Counted from the first letter of the stretch, positions 16,543 through 26,899 are shown. The stretch: 32,874 nucleotides of DNA from Candidatus Binataceae bacterium (GCA_035508495.1 DATJMX010000042.1:1-32874), one strand, 5' to 3'. The notes: a model not told the origin generated them from the letters alone. Program-made: numbers and translations.

Positions 16543-17025
16543 ATGGAAACCTACGAAAAGGGCTTCCTGGTTGCGTCCGGGGTCATTCTGATCGCGTTCC
16601 TCGGCGCGCTGGCCTACAGCGTATTCGTGATGGGCGTTTCGATGCCGGGGCGGGCGCAGATGATCGCGTGCTCGACGGATCAGCGGCTGCGCAAGATCCT
16701 GCGTGTGACGCCGCCCTTTAATAGTCCGGGCGTTCACCAGATCGCACCGGGGAAATATGAAGTAGCGGTCATCGGTCAGACCTGGTCGTTCACTCCGGAT
16801 GACATCGAGATTCCACTCGGAGCGGAAGTGACCTTCCGCGCGACCTCGTCGGATGTAATTCATGGCTTCATGATCGTCGGCACCAATGTGAACATGATGC
16901 TTATCCCGGGCGAGGTATCGACTGAGACGTATCGCTTCACGCGGCCGGGAGAATACCTGCTGCTGTGCCATGAATACTGCGGCCGGCTACATCACACGAT
17001 GTCGGGAAAAGTGGTGGTTAAATGA
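16543..17025 (+). CDS. Cytochrome c oxidase subunit II, ba3 type (CuA domain)
   Basis: Subunit II accepts electrons from cytochrome c through a binuclear CuA centre. The 160-residue protein has one transmembrane helix (about 9-31) rather than two, as in ba3 oxidases, and a periplasmic cupredoxin domain. CuA ligands are all present: His107 in DVIHGF, then Cys142, Glu144, Cys146, His150 and Met153 in the CHEYCGRLHHTM motif. A linker of about 30 residues joins helix and cupredoxin. It overlaps subunit I by ATGA, so the two are translationally coupled. Confidence 0.95.
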   Translation: METYEKGFLVASGVILIAFLGALAYSVFVMGVSMPGRAQMIACSTDQRLRKILRVTPPFNSPGVHQIAPGKYEVAVIGQTWSFTPDDIEIPLGAEVTFRATSSDVIHGFMIVGTNVNMMLIPGEVSTETYRFTRPGEYLLLCHEYCGRLHHTMSGKVVVK

Positions 17026-18683
17026 GCGCCCCTATCGTCGCGGAGCCCAATGGCTTCGAGCTGCCGGAGAATCAGCTCGCTGTCATCCGGTGGAATATAC
17101 TATTTGGCTTTGCGGTGCTCGCGGTGGGTGTGCTGTTCGGTCTCGAGCAGGCGCTCAACTACGCCAGGATCGATGCCGTCAAATACTATCCCGGTATTCA
17201 TTCGTACTATCAGGGCCTGACCCTTCATGGCGTGTTGAACGCGCTCGTACTCACGACGGCGTTTGCAAATGGATTCGTCTCGCTGACCACGGCGCGCGGA
17301 CTAGGTCGAGCGCTGAACGGCGCGCTGCTGCAGATCGCATTCTGGCTATTGCTCATCGGTTCGTTGCTGGCCGCGTTCGCGATGCTGACCGATCACGCAA
17401 ACGTGCTCTACACCTTTTACCCGCCGTTGCAGGCGCAATGGACGTTTTACTTGGGCCTGGCGATGGTGGTGATCAGCACCTGGGTAACGAGCGCGAATCA
17501 GCTCGTAATGCTGCGCGCGTGGCGCCGCGAGCACCCCGGCGAGCGCATCCCGCTGATGGCCTTCATGTCGGTCACTACCTACATCATGTGGGATATCGCG
17601 TCGGTCGGCCTCGCGGTTGAAGTCGTCGGACTGCTCTTGCCGTGGTCGCTCGGACTGATCGCCGGTTCCGATCCGCTGCTCAGCCGCACGCTGTTCTGGT
17701 TTACCGGCCATCCGATCGTATATTTCTGGCTATTGCCAATATACATCTCATGGTACGGGTTGATTCCGAAGCAGTCTGGCGGGTTGCTTTTCAGCGATAC
17801 GCTGACCCGGATTGCGTTCCTGATGTTCATCGTCCTCGTGCCGGTCGGGTTCCATCATCAGTTTCTCGATCCCGGGGTTCCAGAAAAGATTAAGTTCGCC
17901 GTCACGATACTCACTTTCGGAATATTTTTTCCCAGCCTGATGACGGCGTTCGCAGTTATGTATGCGCTCGAGATCGCAGGACGGCGGGCGGGAGGCACCG
18001 GCCTCATCGGATGGTTCTTCAGGATCCCGTGGAGCAATCCATCGGTGAGCGCCCAGGTGCTGGGGATGCTGGCGTTTTTACTCGGCGGCATTTCCGGACT
18101 GATGAACGCGAGCTTCTCGATGAATCTCGATATTCACAACACCGCCTTCATCCCCGGGCATTTCCATCTGACGCTCGGTACTGCGGTTGCTCTATCATAC
18201 ATGGGAATCGCGTATTGGCTGATCCCCTATTTGTTCAAGCGCAAACTGTGGATGCCGCGACTCGCGGTCGTTCAGGCGTTTCTCTATTTCGGCGGCGTGC
18301 TGATTTTCTCGCGTGGCATGATGTATGGCGGCCTGCACGGGATGCCGCGGCGAACGGCGCTCGCACTCAGCACCTACGATCAGCCGGCGTGGCATGCGGC
18401 CGGTGCGATGGCCGCGATTGGCGGCACGATCATGTTCATCAGCGCGATGCTGTTCTTCCTTGTGCTGGTGATGACGATCGTTGCGGGAGAGCGGGGCGCG
18501 CGCGAGGACGTGCCGTTCACGGCGACAGTGCAGGCGCCGGCGCTCTCAGGATGGCCGGTGAAGCTCGATGCGTTGCGCTACTTCGTCGTCGCGTCGGTCG
18601 TGTTGTGTATCCTGGTCTACGGCCCGTTCCTCTATATGTACCTGCCGCCGCACCTGGGGATCCTGCCGCTCCGGTATCCTTGA
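17022..18683 (+). CDS. Cytochrome c oxidase subunit I, ba3 (B-type)
   Basis: This is the catalytic subunit reducing oxygen to water and pumping protons across the inner membrane. The 553-residue, multi-helix protein keeps every metal ligand: low-spin haem ligands His69 (TLHGVLNA) and His382, active-site haem ligand His380 (GHFHLTLGT), and CuB ligands His230, His278 and His279 (GFHHQF). Tyr234 in GHPIVYFW is the residue cross-linked to His230 in the family. The sequence is of the B family, whose members have high oxygen affinity and a single proton channel. No subunit III, haem O/A synthase or c-type cytochrome gene is adjacent. A convergent lipoprotein gene ends 4 nt after the stop. Confidence 0.96.
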   Translation: MSAPIVAEPNGFELPENQLAVIRWNILFGFAVLAVGVLFGLEQALNYARIDAVKYYPGIHSYYQGLTLHGVLNALVLTTAFANGFVSLTTARGLGRALNGALLQIAFWLLLIGSLLAAFAMLTDHANVLYTFYPPLQAQWTFYLGLAMVVISTWVTSANQLVMLRAWRREHPGERIPLMAFMSVTTYIMWDIASVGLAVEVVGLLLPWSLGLIAGSDPLLSRTLFWFTGHPIVYFWLLPIYISWYGLIPKQSGGLLFSDTLTRIAFLMFIVLVPVGFHHQFLDPGVPEKIKFAVTILTFGIFFPSLMTAFAVMYALEIAGRRAGGTGLIGWFFRIPWSNPSVSAQVLGMLAFLLGGISGLMNASFSMNLDIHNTAFIPGHFHLTLGTAVALSYMGIAYWLIPYLFKRKLWMPRLAVVQAFLYFGGVLIFSRGMMYGGLHGMPRRTALALSTYDQPAWHAAGAMAAIGGTIMFISAMLFFLVLVMTIVAGERGAREDVPFTATVQAPALSGWPVKLDALRYFVVASVVLCILVYGPFLYMYLPPHLGILPLRYP

Positions 18684-18687
18684 GCAA

Positions 18688-19314
18688 TCAGTGCGACGGC
18701 CAGAGATTCGAGGGGTCGGGCCCGACGCGATGTTTGAGCACCGTCGATGGACCTTCAGAGGGGGGTCCTTCCGATAGCGTGGAAGCCGTCGACGGGGTTC
18801 TGCGACTGTAGTCGGGGCGATGCGTGACCGTGGCTTCCGCGAGAATTTCCTTCAGCATTCGCGACTCGTCGGTGCCACGCGAGATGCAATCGACGTCCGT
18901 CGCGGGGCGCAGTGGCACCTTCACGGGGCTGTTATAGGACACCGCTACCTCGACCATCGTATGCTCCCGGCCGTGCGGCTTGATAAGAAAATTGTACACC
19001 GAAGTTGAGTTAGCCTCGGGCAGGGCGGCGTACTCGCCGGCGATACTCTTGATCGTCCCGCAATCCGCCTGCTGAAGCGTAAAGCGCGGTCCGGATGCTT
19101 CGAGGCTGAAGTGATTGGGATCGGCGACATCGATTCTGAGGCCGTCGCGCCGCGCAACTTTGTTCACGAGGTCCCAGGTCAAATCGAACGGTAGCGGGAC
19201 TAGCGTTCGTTCCTGCTCGTCCGCGGGCGGGACCGTTGTCGGAGGATAAAAGCATCCCGCGCAGAGCGCGAGAAGAACCGCCAGCACAGCCAATTTCGGC
19301 CACAACTTCGTCAT
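18688..19314 (-). CDS. Lipoprotein of unknown function
   Basis: I do not recognise a family. The 208-residue protein begins MTKLWPK and has a hydrophobic stretch with lipobox ALCAGC (Cys21), so it is predicted to be lipid-anchored. The mature part has a short proline-rich spacer and a domain of about 130 residues with repeated short beta-like segments (WDLVNKVARRDGLRIDVAD), then a Ser/Pro-rich tail that runs to the end. The ATG at 19314 is preferred to an in-frame start at 19368 because it places a normal signal peptide at the N-terminus. It is transcribed against the oxidase operon and its stop lies 4 nt from the subunit I stop. Confidence 0.75.
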   Translation of the reverse strand: MTKLWPKLAVLAVLLALCAGCFYPPTTVPPADEQERTLVPLPFDLTWDLVNKVARRDGLRIDVADPNHFSLEASGPRFTLQQADCGTIKSIAGEYAALPEANSTSVYNFLIKPHGREHTMVEVAVSYNSPVKVPLRPATDVDCISRGTDESRMLKEILAEATVTHRPDYSRRTPSTASTLSEGPPSEGPSTVLKHRVGPDPSNLWPSH

Positions 19315-19390
19315 TCCGGCTGGCCATGATAGCAAAACCGTCACTTGGAACAGCGGCCGGGAGCGCATCAGCCAGCGTCGCAGGACAGTG

Positions 19391-19419
19391 TTCCAACTTC
19401 ACGGGAAGTTTGTGATAAT
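19391..19419 (+). promoter_or_regulatory. Predicted promoter of yebC-ruvCAB, with adjacent palindrome
   Basis: An extended -10 (TGTGATAAT, box GATAAT at 19414-19419) lies 17 nt after a weak -35 (TTCCAA, 19391-19396). Just downstream, CTGACGG/CCGTCAG (19423-19439) forms a perfect 7-bp inverted repeat around a 3-nt centre, covering the expected transcription start. It could be an operator or a leader hairpin. No LexA box of known type was identified. Confidence 0.4.
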
Positions 19420-19462
19420 CGGCTGACGGGCCCCGTCAGAGGGCCTCTTGAGAGTATTATCC

Positions 19463-20215
19463 ATGTCAGGTCATTCAAAGTGGAGTTCGATCAAGCATAA
19501 GAAGGCGGCGCGCGACGCCAAGCGCGGCAAGGTCTTCACCAAGCTTATCAAGGAAATCACGATCGCGGCGCGCCTCGGCGGCGGCGATATCAACGCCAAT
19601 CCGCGCCTGCGCACGGCGGTGCTGACGGCGCGGGCGCAGTCGATGCCCAACGACAACATAGATCGCGCGATCAAAAAGGGCACCGGCGAGCTCGGCGGCG
19701 GCCAGCTCGAGGAAGTTACCTACGAAGGCTACGGCCCCGGTGGCGTTGCGATCACTGCTGACATTTTCACCGACAATCGAAATCGCACCGTCGCGGAAAT
19801 CCGCTTCATATTTGGCCGTCACGGCGGCAACATGGGTGAAACCGGATGCGTCGGCTGGATGTTCAAGAAGCGCGGCGTTATCGCGATCGAAAAATCCGCC
19901 GCCGATGAGGACAAGCTGATCGAGCTCGCGCTCGAAGCCGGCGCCGACGACGTCACCAGCGACAGTGACACTTACCAGGTGATGAGCGCGCCCGAGAATT
20001 TCAACGCGGTGCGCGACGCGATCGAAAAAGCCGGCATCGCGATGCTGAGCGCGGAAGTTGCGCGCGTCCCCGAAAACACGGTCGCAGTTTCCGGTCATAC
20101 TGCGGAGCAGGTTCTGAAGCTGATGGAAGAACTCGAAGAGCACGACGACGTGCAGAGCGTTGCGGCCAACTTCGACATCAGCGACGAAGACATTGCGCAG
20201 TTCTCGGCCGCCTGA
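19463..20215 (+). CDS. yebC: YebC/PmpR-family regulatory protein
   Basis: YebC-family proteins act as DNA-binding regulators or, in some members, relieve ribosome stalling at polyproline stretches. The 250-residue protein starts with the diagnostic [16 protein letters not shown] and contains the [14 protein letters not shown] and [10 protein letters not shown] segments. The start is the ATG at 19463, where the family begins; a TTG at 19448 would add five residues. It leads the yebC-ruvC-ruvA-ruvB order found in many proteobacteria, with ruvC 32 nt downstream. Which of the two proposed functions applies here cannot be told from sequence. Confidence 0.97.
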   Translation: MSGHSKWSSIKHKKAARDAKRGKVFTKLIKEITIAARLGGGDINANPRLRTAVLTARAQSMPNDNIDRAIKKGTGELGGGQLEEVTYEGYGPGGVAITADIFTDNRNRTVAEIRFIFGRHGGNMGETGCVGWMFKKRGVIAIEKSAADEDKLIELALEAGADDVTSDSDTYQVMSAPENFNAVRDAIEKAGIAMLSAEVARVPENTVAVSGHTAEQVLKLMEELEEHDDVQSVAANFDISDEDIAQFSAA

Positions 20216-20247
20216 ACCCGCGGCGCGAGGGCTGGTGGAGGTGGGGT

Positions 20248-20781
20248 ATGCGGGTACTCGGGGTGGACCCCGGGAGCGTTATTTGCGGCTACGGTCTGGT
20301 CGAGGGCCGCTTGGGCCACCATTCCTTCATCGCGGCAGGAGCCATTCGGACCGCATCGCTTGAGCGGGGCCCCGCGCGGCTGCGCCGCATCCACGAAGAG
20401 CTGCTTCGAATTATCGACGAATACGCGCCAGGCGCGCTCGCGCTCGAGCGCCACTTCATTGCTGCTAACGTGCAGAGCGCGTTTCGCCTCGGCGAGGCGC
20501 GCGCGATGGCGCTCTTGGCGGCCGCGGAGCGCGATCTCGATCTGTGCGAGTATCCGCCCAATCAGGTGAAGCTGGCTGTCGCAGGCCACGGCCATGCCGA
20601 CAAGGAGCAGGTGAAATACATGGTGCGGCGCGCGCTCGCGCTCGACTCGGAGTATCAACTGACGAACGACGCGGCAGATGCGCTCGCGGTCGCGCTCTGT
20701 CATCTCGGCAGCTCGCGGCCCGCGATGCTGATTGATGGCGTCGTCCGCAATCGCGTTGCGACTCCCAGGGTGACGCGATGA
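20248..20781 (+). CDS. ruvC: Holliday junction resolvase RuvC
   Basis: RuvC is the dimeric nuclease that cuts Holliday junctions after RuvAB branch migration. The 177-residue protein has the four acidic catalytic residues Asp7 (GVDPG), Glu67 (ALERHF), Asp141 and Asp144 (NDAADALAVA), in the positions expected from the E. coli enzyme. A GGAGG-containing sequence precedes the ATG. Its stop overlaps the ruvA start by ATGA. Confidence 0.97.
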   Translation: MRVLGVDPGSVICGYGLVEGRLGHHSFIAAGAIRTASLERGPARLRRIHEELLRIIDEYAPGALALERHFIAANVQSAFRLGEARAMALLAAAERDLDLCEYPPNQVKLAVAGHGHADKEQVKYMVRRALALDSEYQLTNDAADALAVALCHLGSSRPAMLIDGVVRNRVATPRVTR

Positions 20782-21413
20782 TCGCGACGCTTGCCGGCAC
20801 GCTCGCGGTGCGCGATTCGCAGCGAATCGTGGTCGAGACCGGCGGCGTCGGCTACGAGGTTTTCATCCCGCTCAGCACTTACTACAAGCTGCCCGGAGCC
20901 GGCGAGCCCGTGCGACTCGAGATTCGCCAGGTCGTGCGCGAAGACGCGCTCATGCTTTATGGCTTCATGGAAGCCGGCGAGAAGCGATCGTTCGACCTTC
21001 TGATGCAGGTGCAGCATGTTGGACCGAAGCTCGCGCTTGCGATCCTGTCGGTGCTCGCACCGGAGGAACTGGTTGCGGCGATCTCGCGCGAGGACGTCGA
21101 GCGAATCGACGCGGTGCCGGGCGTCGGGCCAAAGGTGGCTGAGCGCGTGGTGCGCGAGCTGCGCGACAAGGTGGGAGACTTGAAGCTCGCTGGTGCCGCT
21201 CCATCCGCAACGAATGGCGCTGCACGTCCCGCTGCTCCTGCTTCAGGCGGCGGCCTCGTTGACGATGCCGTCTCCGCGCTCGTCAACCTGGGCCTCAAGC
21301 CGATCGAAGCACGCAAGACGGTGGAAAAAGTTGTGGCCGAAGACGCGGCGGCTAAAAACAATCTTGAAATTGCGATAAGAAAGTCGCTGGCGGTGCTGTT
21401 TGGCGAGAAGTGA
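20778..21413 (+). CDS. ruvA: Holliday junction DNA helicase subunit RuvA
   Basis: RuvA binds the Holliday junction and loads the RuvB motor. The 211-residue protein has the N-terminal OB-like domain ([15 protein letters not shown]), the helix-hairpin-helix pair in the middle ([11 protein letters not shown] and [13 protein letters not shown]), an Ala/Pro/Gly-rich flexible linker (about 140-158), and the C-terminal RuvB-binding domain ([17 protein letters not shown]). ATGA coupling with ruvC and a 14-nt overlap with ruvB indicate one transcript. Confidence 0.97.
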   Translation: MIATLAGTLAVRDSQRIVVETGGVGYEVFIPLSTYYKLPGAGEPVRLEIRQVVREDALMLYGFMEAGEKRSFDLLMQVQHVGPKLALAILSVLAPEELVAAISREDVERIDAVPGVGPKVAERVVRELRDKVGDLKLAGAAPSATNGAARPAAPASGGGLVDDAVSALVNLGLKPIEARKTVEKVVAEDAAAKNNLEIAIRKSLAVLFGEK

Positions 21414-22461
21414 CGACATCGACGAGGCCTTTCCGCCCGAGCAATCGCGTCCCGACGCCGAGCGCGTCGTATCGCGCAAGCCGGCGGACGAGGAAGAGAA
21501 AGTCGATCACGCGCTGCGTCCGCGTGCGCTGAACGAATTCGTCGGCCAGGATCGTCTCAAGCAAATCCTTGGGATGTCGATCGCAGCGGCGCGCGGCCGC
21601 GGCGAAGTGCTCGACCATCAGTTGTTCTCCGGCCCGCCCGGACTCGGCAAGACTTCGCTCGCGCATATCATTGCGCGCGAGCTCGGCGTCAATGTCCATG
21701 TGACCTCGGGGCCCGCGATCGAGCGCGCCGCCGACCTTGCCGCGCTCGTGAACAATCTCGAAAAAGGCGACATCTTGTTTATCGATGAAATCCATCGGTT
21801 GCAGAAAGTCGTCGAGGAGCGGCTCTACTCCGCGATGGAGGACTTTGAGCTGCATATCGTGGTGGGCGAGGGGATGGGTGCGCGCACGATGAAGCTCGCG
21901 GTCAAGCCGTTCACCCTGGTCGGCGCGACGACCCGCTCGGGGCTCTTGAGCTCGCCGCTGCGCGACCGCTTCGGCCATCATTCGCACCTCGACTTTTACA
22001 AGCCCGCCGAGCTGGTCGAGATCGTTCGCCGCTCGGCGCGCCTCTTGAAGATCGAGCTCGACGAGGGCGGCGCGAGCGAGATCGCCTCGCGCTCGCGCGG
22101 CACGCCGCGTATCGCGAACCGGCTCCTCAGGCGCGTGCGCGATTTTGCACAGGTCAACGAAGCGCCCGTCGTCAAGCGGGAAATCGCGCTTGGCGCACTG
22201 GAACTGCTCGAAGTCGATAGCGCAGGCTTCGACAAGATGGATCGCGCGATCCTGAGGGCGATTATCGAGAAGTTCGACGGCGGCCCGGTCGGCGTCGAAA
22301 GCCTCGCCGCCGCGGTCGGCGAGGAGACCGACACGATCGAGGAAGTCTACGAGCCATACCTGCTACAGGAAGGCTTCCTCGCCCGCACCTCGCGCGGCCG
22401 AGTTGCCACGCAGCGCGCATACACGCATCTGGGGGTAACCCGCCGCGGCTCCCTGTTCTGA
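21400..22461 (+). CDS. ruvB: Holliday junction branch migration ATPase RuvB
   Basis: RuvB is the hexameric AAA+ motor for branch migration. The 353-residue protein shows Walker A GPPGLGKT (78-85), Walker B LFIDEIH with Asp129-Glu130, the sensor and arginine-finger segment [18 protein letters not shown], and the C-terminal winged-helix domain ending with [12 protein letters not shown]. The start is a TTG at 21400 overlapping ruvA by 14 nt; no in-frame ATG or GTG occurs before the conserved core. The TTG start is unusual but consistent with coupling to ruvA. Confidence 0.96.
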   Translation: MARSDDIDEAFPPEQSRPDAERVVSRKPADEEEKVDHALRPRALNEFVGQDRLKQILGMSIAAARGRGEVLDHQLFSGPPGLGKTSLAHIIARELGVNVHVTSGPAIERAADLAALVNNLEKGDILFIDEIHRLQKVVEERLYSAMEDFELHIVVGEGMGARTMKLAVKPFTLVGATTRSGLLSSPLRDRFGHHSHLDFYKPAELVEIVRRSARLLKIELDEGGASEIASRSRGTPRIANRLLRRVRDFAQVNEAPVVKREIALGALELLEVDSAGFDKMDRAILRAIIEKFDGGPVGVESLAAAVGEETDTIEEVYEPYLLQEGFLARTSRGRVATQRAYTHLGVTRRGSLF

Positions 22462-22492
22462 GTTCTCAAGTTCCTCTCCCATAAGAGATTCG

Positions 22493-22521
22493 TGGTCATC
22501 ATTGTGCGGCATCGTTATGAT
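22493..22521 (+). promoter_or_regulatory. Possible promoter of the glutamine amidotransferase gene
   Basis: TGGTCA (22493-22498), a 17-nt spacer and TATGAT (22516-22521) lie in the 80-nt gap after ruvB. The start site would leave a short leader of about 14 nt. Moderate sequence match only. Confidence 0.33.
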
Positions 22522-22541
22522 GCGCACGGAGACACTTTGCG

Positions 22542-23252
22542 ATGGCCAAAATCTACGTCCTTCAACATCATCCTGCTGAGAACCTTGGGCGCATCGCCGA
22601 TGCACTCGAAGGCGCGGCGCTGGCGTGGCAGTACGTGCGGATTCATGACGGACAGCTCGTGCCTGCCGACATGAAGGGCGCGGGCGGCCTGGTCGTGATG
22701 GGCGGGCCGATGGGTGTCTATCAGACCGAGCGCTATCCGTTCCTCAAAGACGAAATGGCGCTGATTCGTAATGCGGTCGAGCAGGGCCGCCCGGTGATGG
22801 GCATCTGCCTGGGCGCGCAAATCGTCGCGGCGGCTCTGGGCGCCAGGGTGGAGAAGAATCCGCGCGGCAAGGAAATCGGATGGTATCCGATCCAGCTCGA
22901 GGCGGCTGCTAAAGATGACCGCTTGTTTAAGGGAATCGCCGATACGGTCACGACCTTTCACTGGCACGGCGATCACTTCGATGTGCCGAAGGGCGCCGTT
23001 TCGCTCGCCACCTCGGACAAGACTCCCTGCCAGGCGTTTCGTTACGGCACGAACGTCTATGCGCTTCAATTTCATATCGAGGTGAAGCGTGAGAGCGTCG
23101 CGATGATGTCGGCGGCGTTCGCGCGCGAGCTCGAGCGCGAGAAAATCTCTTCCGATGAAATGATCGCTCGCGAAGCGGAATACGAACCGGCGATGGAGCG
23201 GCTGTCGGATACTATTTTCGGGCGCTGGGCGGCTCCGATCCAGGGAACGTAA
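22542..23252 (+). CDS. Class I glutamine amidotransferase (stand-alone, GMP synthase-like)
   Basis: The 236-residue protein is a free-standing type 1 glutamine amidotransferase domain. The nucleophile Cys89 is in GICLGAQ, and His178 and Glu180 in LQFHIE complete the triad; the VVMGGPMGVY segment (51-60) is the oxyanion region. Members outside large biosynthetic complexes include gamma-glutamyl-metabolite hydrolases and amidating subunits, but no partner synthetase is adjacent, so its substrate is unknown. The C-terminal about 40 residues are a helical extension past the triad. It is transcribed alone and ends at a bidirectional hairpin. Confidence 0.88.
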   Translation: MAKIYVLQHHPAENLGRIADALEGAALAWQYVRIHDGQLVPADMKGAGGLVVMGGPMGVYQTERYPFLKDEMALIRNAVEQGRPVMGICLGAQIVAAALGARVEKNPRGKEIGWYPIQLEAAAKDDRLFKGIADTVTTFHWHGDHFDVPKGAVSLATSDKTPCQAFRYGTNVYALQFHIEVKRESVAMMSAAFARELEREKISSDEMIAREAEYEPAMERLSDTIFGRWAAPIQGT

Positions 23253-23300
23253 AAACCGCGACGAGCCTGACGGCCTGTTATTAAGCCTAAGGCAAAGTGG

Positions 23301-23329
23301 AGGGGTGCTCGCGCGATGCGAGCACCCCT
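23301..23329. terminator. Bidirectional hairpin between convergent genes
   Basis: A perfect 12-bp stem (AGGGGTGCTCGC 23301-23312 with GCGAGCACCCCT 23318-23329) and 5-nt loop lies between the amidotransferase gene and the convergent OmpA-family gene. No long U tract follows on either strand, but its position and strength fit a shared terminator. Confidence 0.7.
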
Positions 23330-23335
23330 TACCGT

Positions 23336-24043
23336 TTATTGCTCAGGAACGAGTTCGACGCGACGGTTCTGCGCGCGGCCCTCGGCGGTATCGTTCGGCG
23401 CGACGAAGTCCGTCTTGCCGTAGCCGTGGACCATCAGCTGCGTCGCCGGAATACCCTGCTGTATCAGGTAATTCGCGACTGCACGCGAGCGCTTGTCGGA
23501 CAGCTTGAGGTTGTACTCTTCGCCGCCGATCGCATCGCAATAGCCGTTTACGTCGATGACGACGCCTGGGTTGGCCTTGAGCGTGGTCGCGGCCTCGTCG
23601 AGGATCGCGGCGTCTCCCGGCCGGATGTCGTACTTGTTGAAATCAAAATGCACGCCACGCAGCACCAGCTTCTGCTTCATTGGAGGCGGAGGCGGTGGAG
23701 GCGGTGGAGGCGGCGGCGGAGGAGGCGGTGGTGCCGCGGCCTGAATCACAGGATCGCAGAGGATGTGTCCGATGAAAGCGCCAGCGATGCCGCCGCCGAC
23801 ACCGCCGATTACGCCGCCTGCGGCGTCGCGGCCGGTGGTATTCTCATGGCCACCCTCGCTGGCGATCGCGATGCCCACGCCGGCACCGCCGCCGACGAGC
23901 GCGCCGATAACTGCTCCGCCCAGGCCGCACATCCCCCATTGGCGGTCGGCCTGAATGTGATCGTTCCAAGCGGCGCAGCCGTTGGCGATCACGGTCAAAC
24001 CGACGAGAAAGGCCAGCAGGGCAGTCCTCGATCTATGAATCAT
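23336..24043 (-). CDS. OmpA-family protein with glycine-zipper and 17-proline linker
   Basis: The 235-residue protein probably links the outer membrane to peptidoglycan. It has an N-terminal hydrophobic export signal ending near ANGC (a possible but weak lipobox), a glycine-zipper-like region of alternating Gly/Ala (about 40-95), an uninterrupted run of 17 prolines, and a C-terminal OmpA domain (about 120-235). The peptidoglycan-binding pattern is visible in FDFNKYDIRP, VNGYCDAIGGEEYN and LSDKRSRAVANYL. The ATG at 24043 was chosen because GGAGG lies upstream with good spacing. The gene is flanked by convergent and non-overlapping neighbours and seems monocistronic. Confidence 0.88.
   Translation of the reverse strand: MIHRSRTALLAFLVGLTVIANGCAAWNDHIQADRQWGMCGLGGAVIGALVGGGAGVGIAIASEGGHENTTGRDAAGGVIGGVGGGIAGAFIGHILCDPVIQAAAPPPPPPPPPPPPPPPPPMKQKLVLRGVHFDFNKYDIRPGDAAILDEAATTLKANPGVVIDVNGYCDAIGGEEYNLKLSDKRSRAVANYLIQQGIPATQLMVHGYGKTDFVAPNDTAEGRAQNRRVELVPEQ
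23681..23731 (-). repeat. Simple repeat coding for a 17-proline run
   Basis: Seventeen proline codons in a row (mixed CCT, CCG, CCA on the minus strand) form a purine-rich GGC/GGA/GGT tract on the plus strand. Codon mixing suggests selection on the protein rather than a fresh slippage expansion. Such a run would be expected to stall ribosomes without EF-P. Confidence 0.8.
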
Positions 24044-24218
24044 GTCTGCTCTTCCTCCCAACTACGAACGTCGAGTACGTATTTCCGCGCCTACCCCCGC
24101 GAAACTGCTGCGAAAGAAGGTTTCGGAAATGCCGAGTTATTTCAAATCGATTAAGGAGGAATTAAGGACATTTTTTGGCTTCACATATCGGCGCAAAGGC
24201 GGACTTTCGCCCCGGATG

Positions 24219-25433
24219 TCAGCCCTTGGGTAGCTTTAACACGCGCTCGCCAATGATGTTGTGCTGAATTTCGCTCGATCCTGCCGCGATCGTCAGCCCG
24301 CGCGCCGCCAGCGTTCGATGCATCCAGCGGCCGCCTTCGACTGAACCGGCGCTGCCGCTCTCGATACTGCCGAATGCGCCCAGCAATTCATCAGCGAACA
24401 TCGCGACTCGCAGGTTGAGCTCGGTCGCGAACAACTTGCCGAAGGAGCTCTCCGGCCCCGGCACTTTGCCGCGGATTTGGGAAGTCAGCGAGCGATAGCG
24501 GCTAAGCCGAAGGCATCGCGCCTCGGCTGCGAACTGCGCCACTTTCTGCCTCACGTAGGGATGCTTATGCGCGGGCACGCCCTGGAAGTTGACCTGCCGT
24601 GACAGCTCGATCAACTCGTTGATAGTGCGCTCGACCGGATGCCGCGTGCCGCCCGAGACGCGCTCGTACATCAGGGTCGCGATCGATACCTCCCATCCGC
24701 GATTCACCTCGCCGACGAGATTTTCTTTTGGCACGCGCACGTTGTCATAGAAGACCTCGTTAAATCCCGCATCGCCGGTTATCTGCACCAGCGGCTTGAT
24801 CGTGATGCCGGGAGTCTTCATGTCGACCAGCAGGTACGAGATACCCTTGTGCTTGGGCGCTTGCGGATCGGTGCGCACGAGCAGCACCTGCCAATCCGCG
24901 CGATGCGCGAGACTGGTCCACACTTTCTGCCCGTTGACGACGAACGCGTCGCCCTCGACCACGGCGCGCGTCTGCAGTCCCGCGAGATCGGAGCCGGCGT
25001 TGGGCTCCGAATATCCCTGGCACCAGATCTCCTCGCCGGTGAGCATCTTGGGCAGGTAGCGCTTCTGCTGCGCCTCGGTGCCCATCAGCCAGATCGTCGG
25101 CCCGATCCGATCAAGTGCGAGCTGGTTGGCGCCGTAGAGCGGCAGTCCAAGGCGCAGGACTTCATCCTGGTAGATCGATTGGTCGACGAGCGGAGCGCCC
25201 GCGCCCCCATATTCCTTGGGCCAGTGCAGCGCAACGAATCCAGCCTCGTGCAGCCGGCGATGGTACTCGCGGAGTTGCGCCCAGCGCTCGTCATCGCGCA
25301 CGTCGAGGAGGCTCGCCGTCGATCCGCCGAGACCTTCGCCGCTCTTGCCGAAAACCTCAGCGGAATTTTTCTCCAGCCAGGCGCGAAGCGTGCTGCGGAA
25401 CTGTTCCTGCTCGGGCGTGTAGCTGAAATCCAT
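24219..25433 (-). CDS. Acyl-CoA dehydrogenase family protein
   Basis: Acyl-CoA dehydrogenases use FAD to introduce a C2-C3 double bond into acyl-CoA and pass electrons to ETF. The 404-residue protein has the N-terminal helical domain (MDFSYTPEQEQFR), the FAD-contacting segment GYSEPNAGSDLA, a DKVWTS-like NGQKVWTSLAHRAD motif, and the C-terminal signature AAGSSEIQHNIIGERVLKLP. It starts at the ATG at 25433, which has GAGGAG upstream; the frame stays open to 25604 but that part lacks family similarity. No thiolase or enoyl-CoA hydratase is nearby, so the acyl substrate cannot be assigned. Confidence 0.9.
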   Translation of the reverse strand: MDFSYTPEQEQFRSTLRAWLEKNSAEVFGKSGEGLGGSTASLLDVRDDERWAQLREYHRRLHEAGFVALHWPKEYGGAGAPLVDQSIYQDEVLRLGLPLYGANQLALDRIGPTIWLMGTEAQQKRYLPKMLTGEEIWCQGYSEPNAGSDLAGLQTRAVVEGDAFVVNGQKVWTSLAHRADWQVLLVRTDPQAPKHKGISYLLVDMKTPGITIKPLVQITGDAGFNEVFYDNVRVPKENLVGEVNRGWEVSIATLMYERVSGGTRHPVERTINELIELSRQVNFQGVPAHKHPYVRQKVAQFAAEARCLRLSRYRSLTSQIRGKVPGPESSFGKLFATELNLRVAMFADELLGAFGSIESGSAGSVEGGRWMHRTLAARGLTIAAGSSEIQHNIIGERVLKLPKG

Positions 25434-25522
25434 CGCGAATCGCTCCTCGTCTGATGATGCTGTAACGCGGCGCAGTATATCGCCATCCGAGCCCGGCCTG
25501 ACAACGCGCGCGCCCGCGAGCG

Positions 25523-25551
25523 CTGGCATCCGAGCGCAGTTGCTATATGAT
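25523..25551 (+). promoter_or_regulatory. Predicted promoter of icd
   Basis: CTGGCA (25523-25528), a 17-nt spacer and TATGAT (25546-25551) lie in the region between divergent acyl-CoA dehydrogenase and icd genes. The predicted start would give a leader of about 68 nt. Confidence 0.45.
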
Positions 25552-25626
25552 ACGGCCCAAGCAGCGCGTCGCTCTTTGACCTGATGCGGCGGCAATTTTT
25601 CCATTTAGAGGCGAGTGGCAAATCCG

Positions 25627-26874
<1,248 letters not shown>

Positions 26875-26899
26875 TCGTAGCCAGACGAAGTTTCGAATC

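Noticed and set aside
24639..25454. Plus-strand frame opposite the acyl-CoA dehydrogenase
   Set aside because: No domain or ribosome binding site, while the minus-strand gene has all family signatures.
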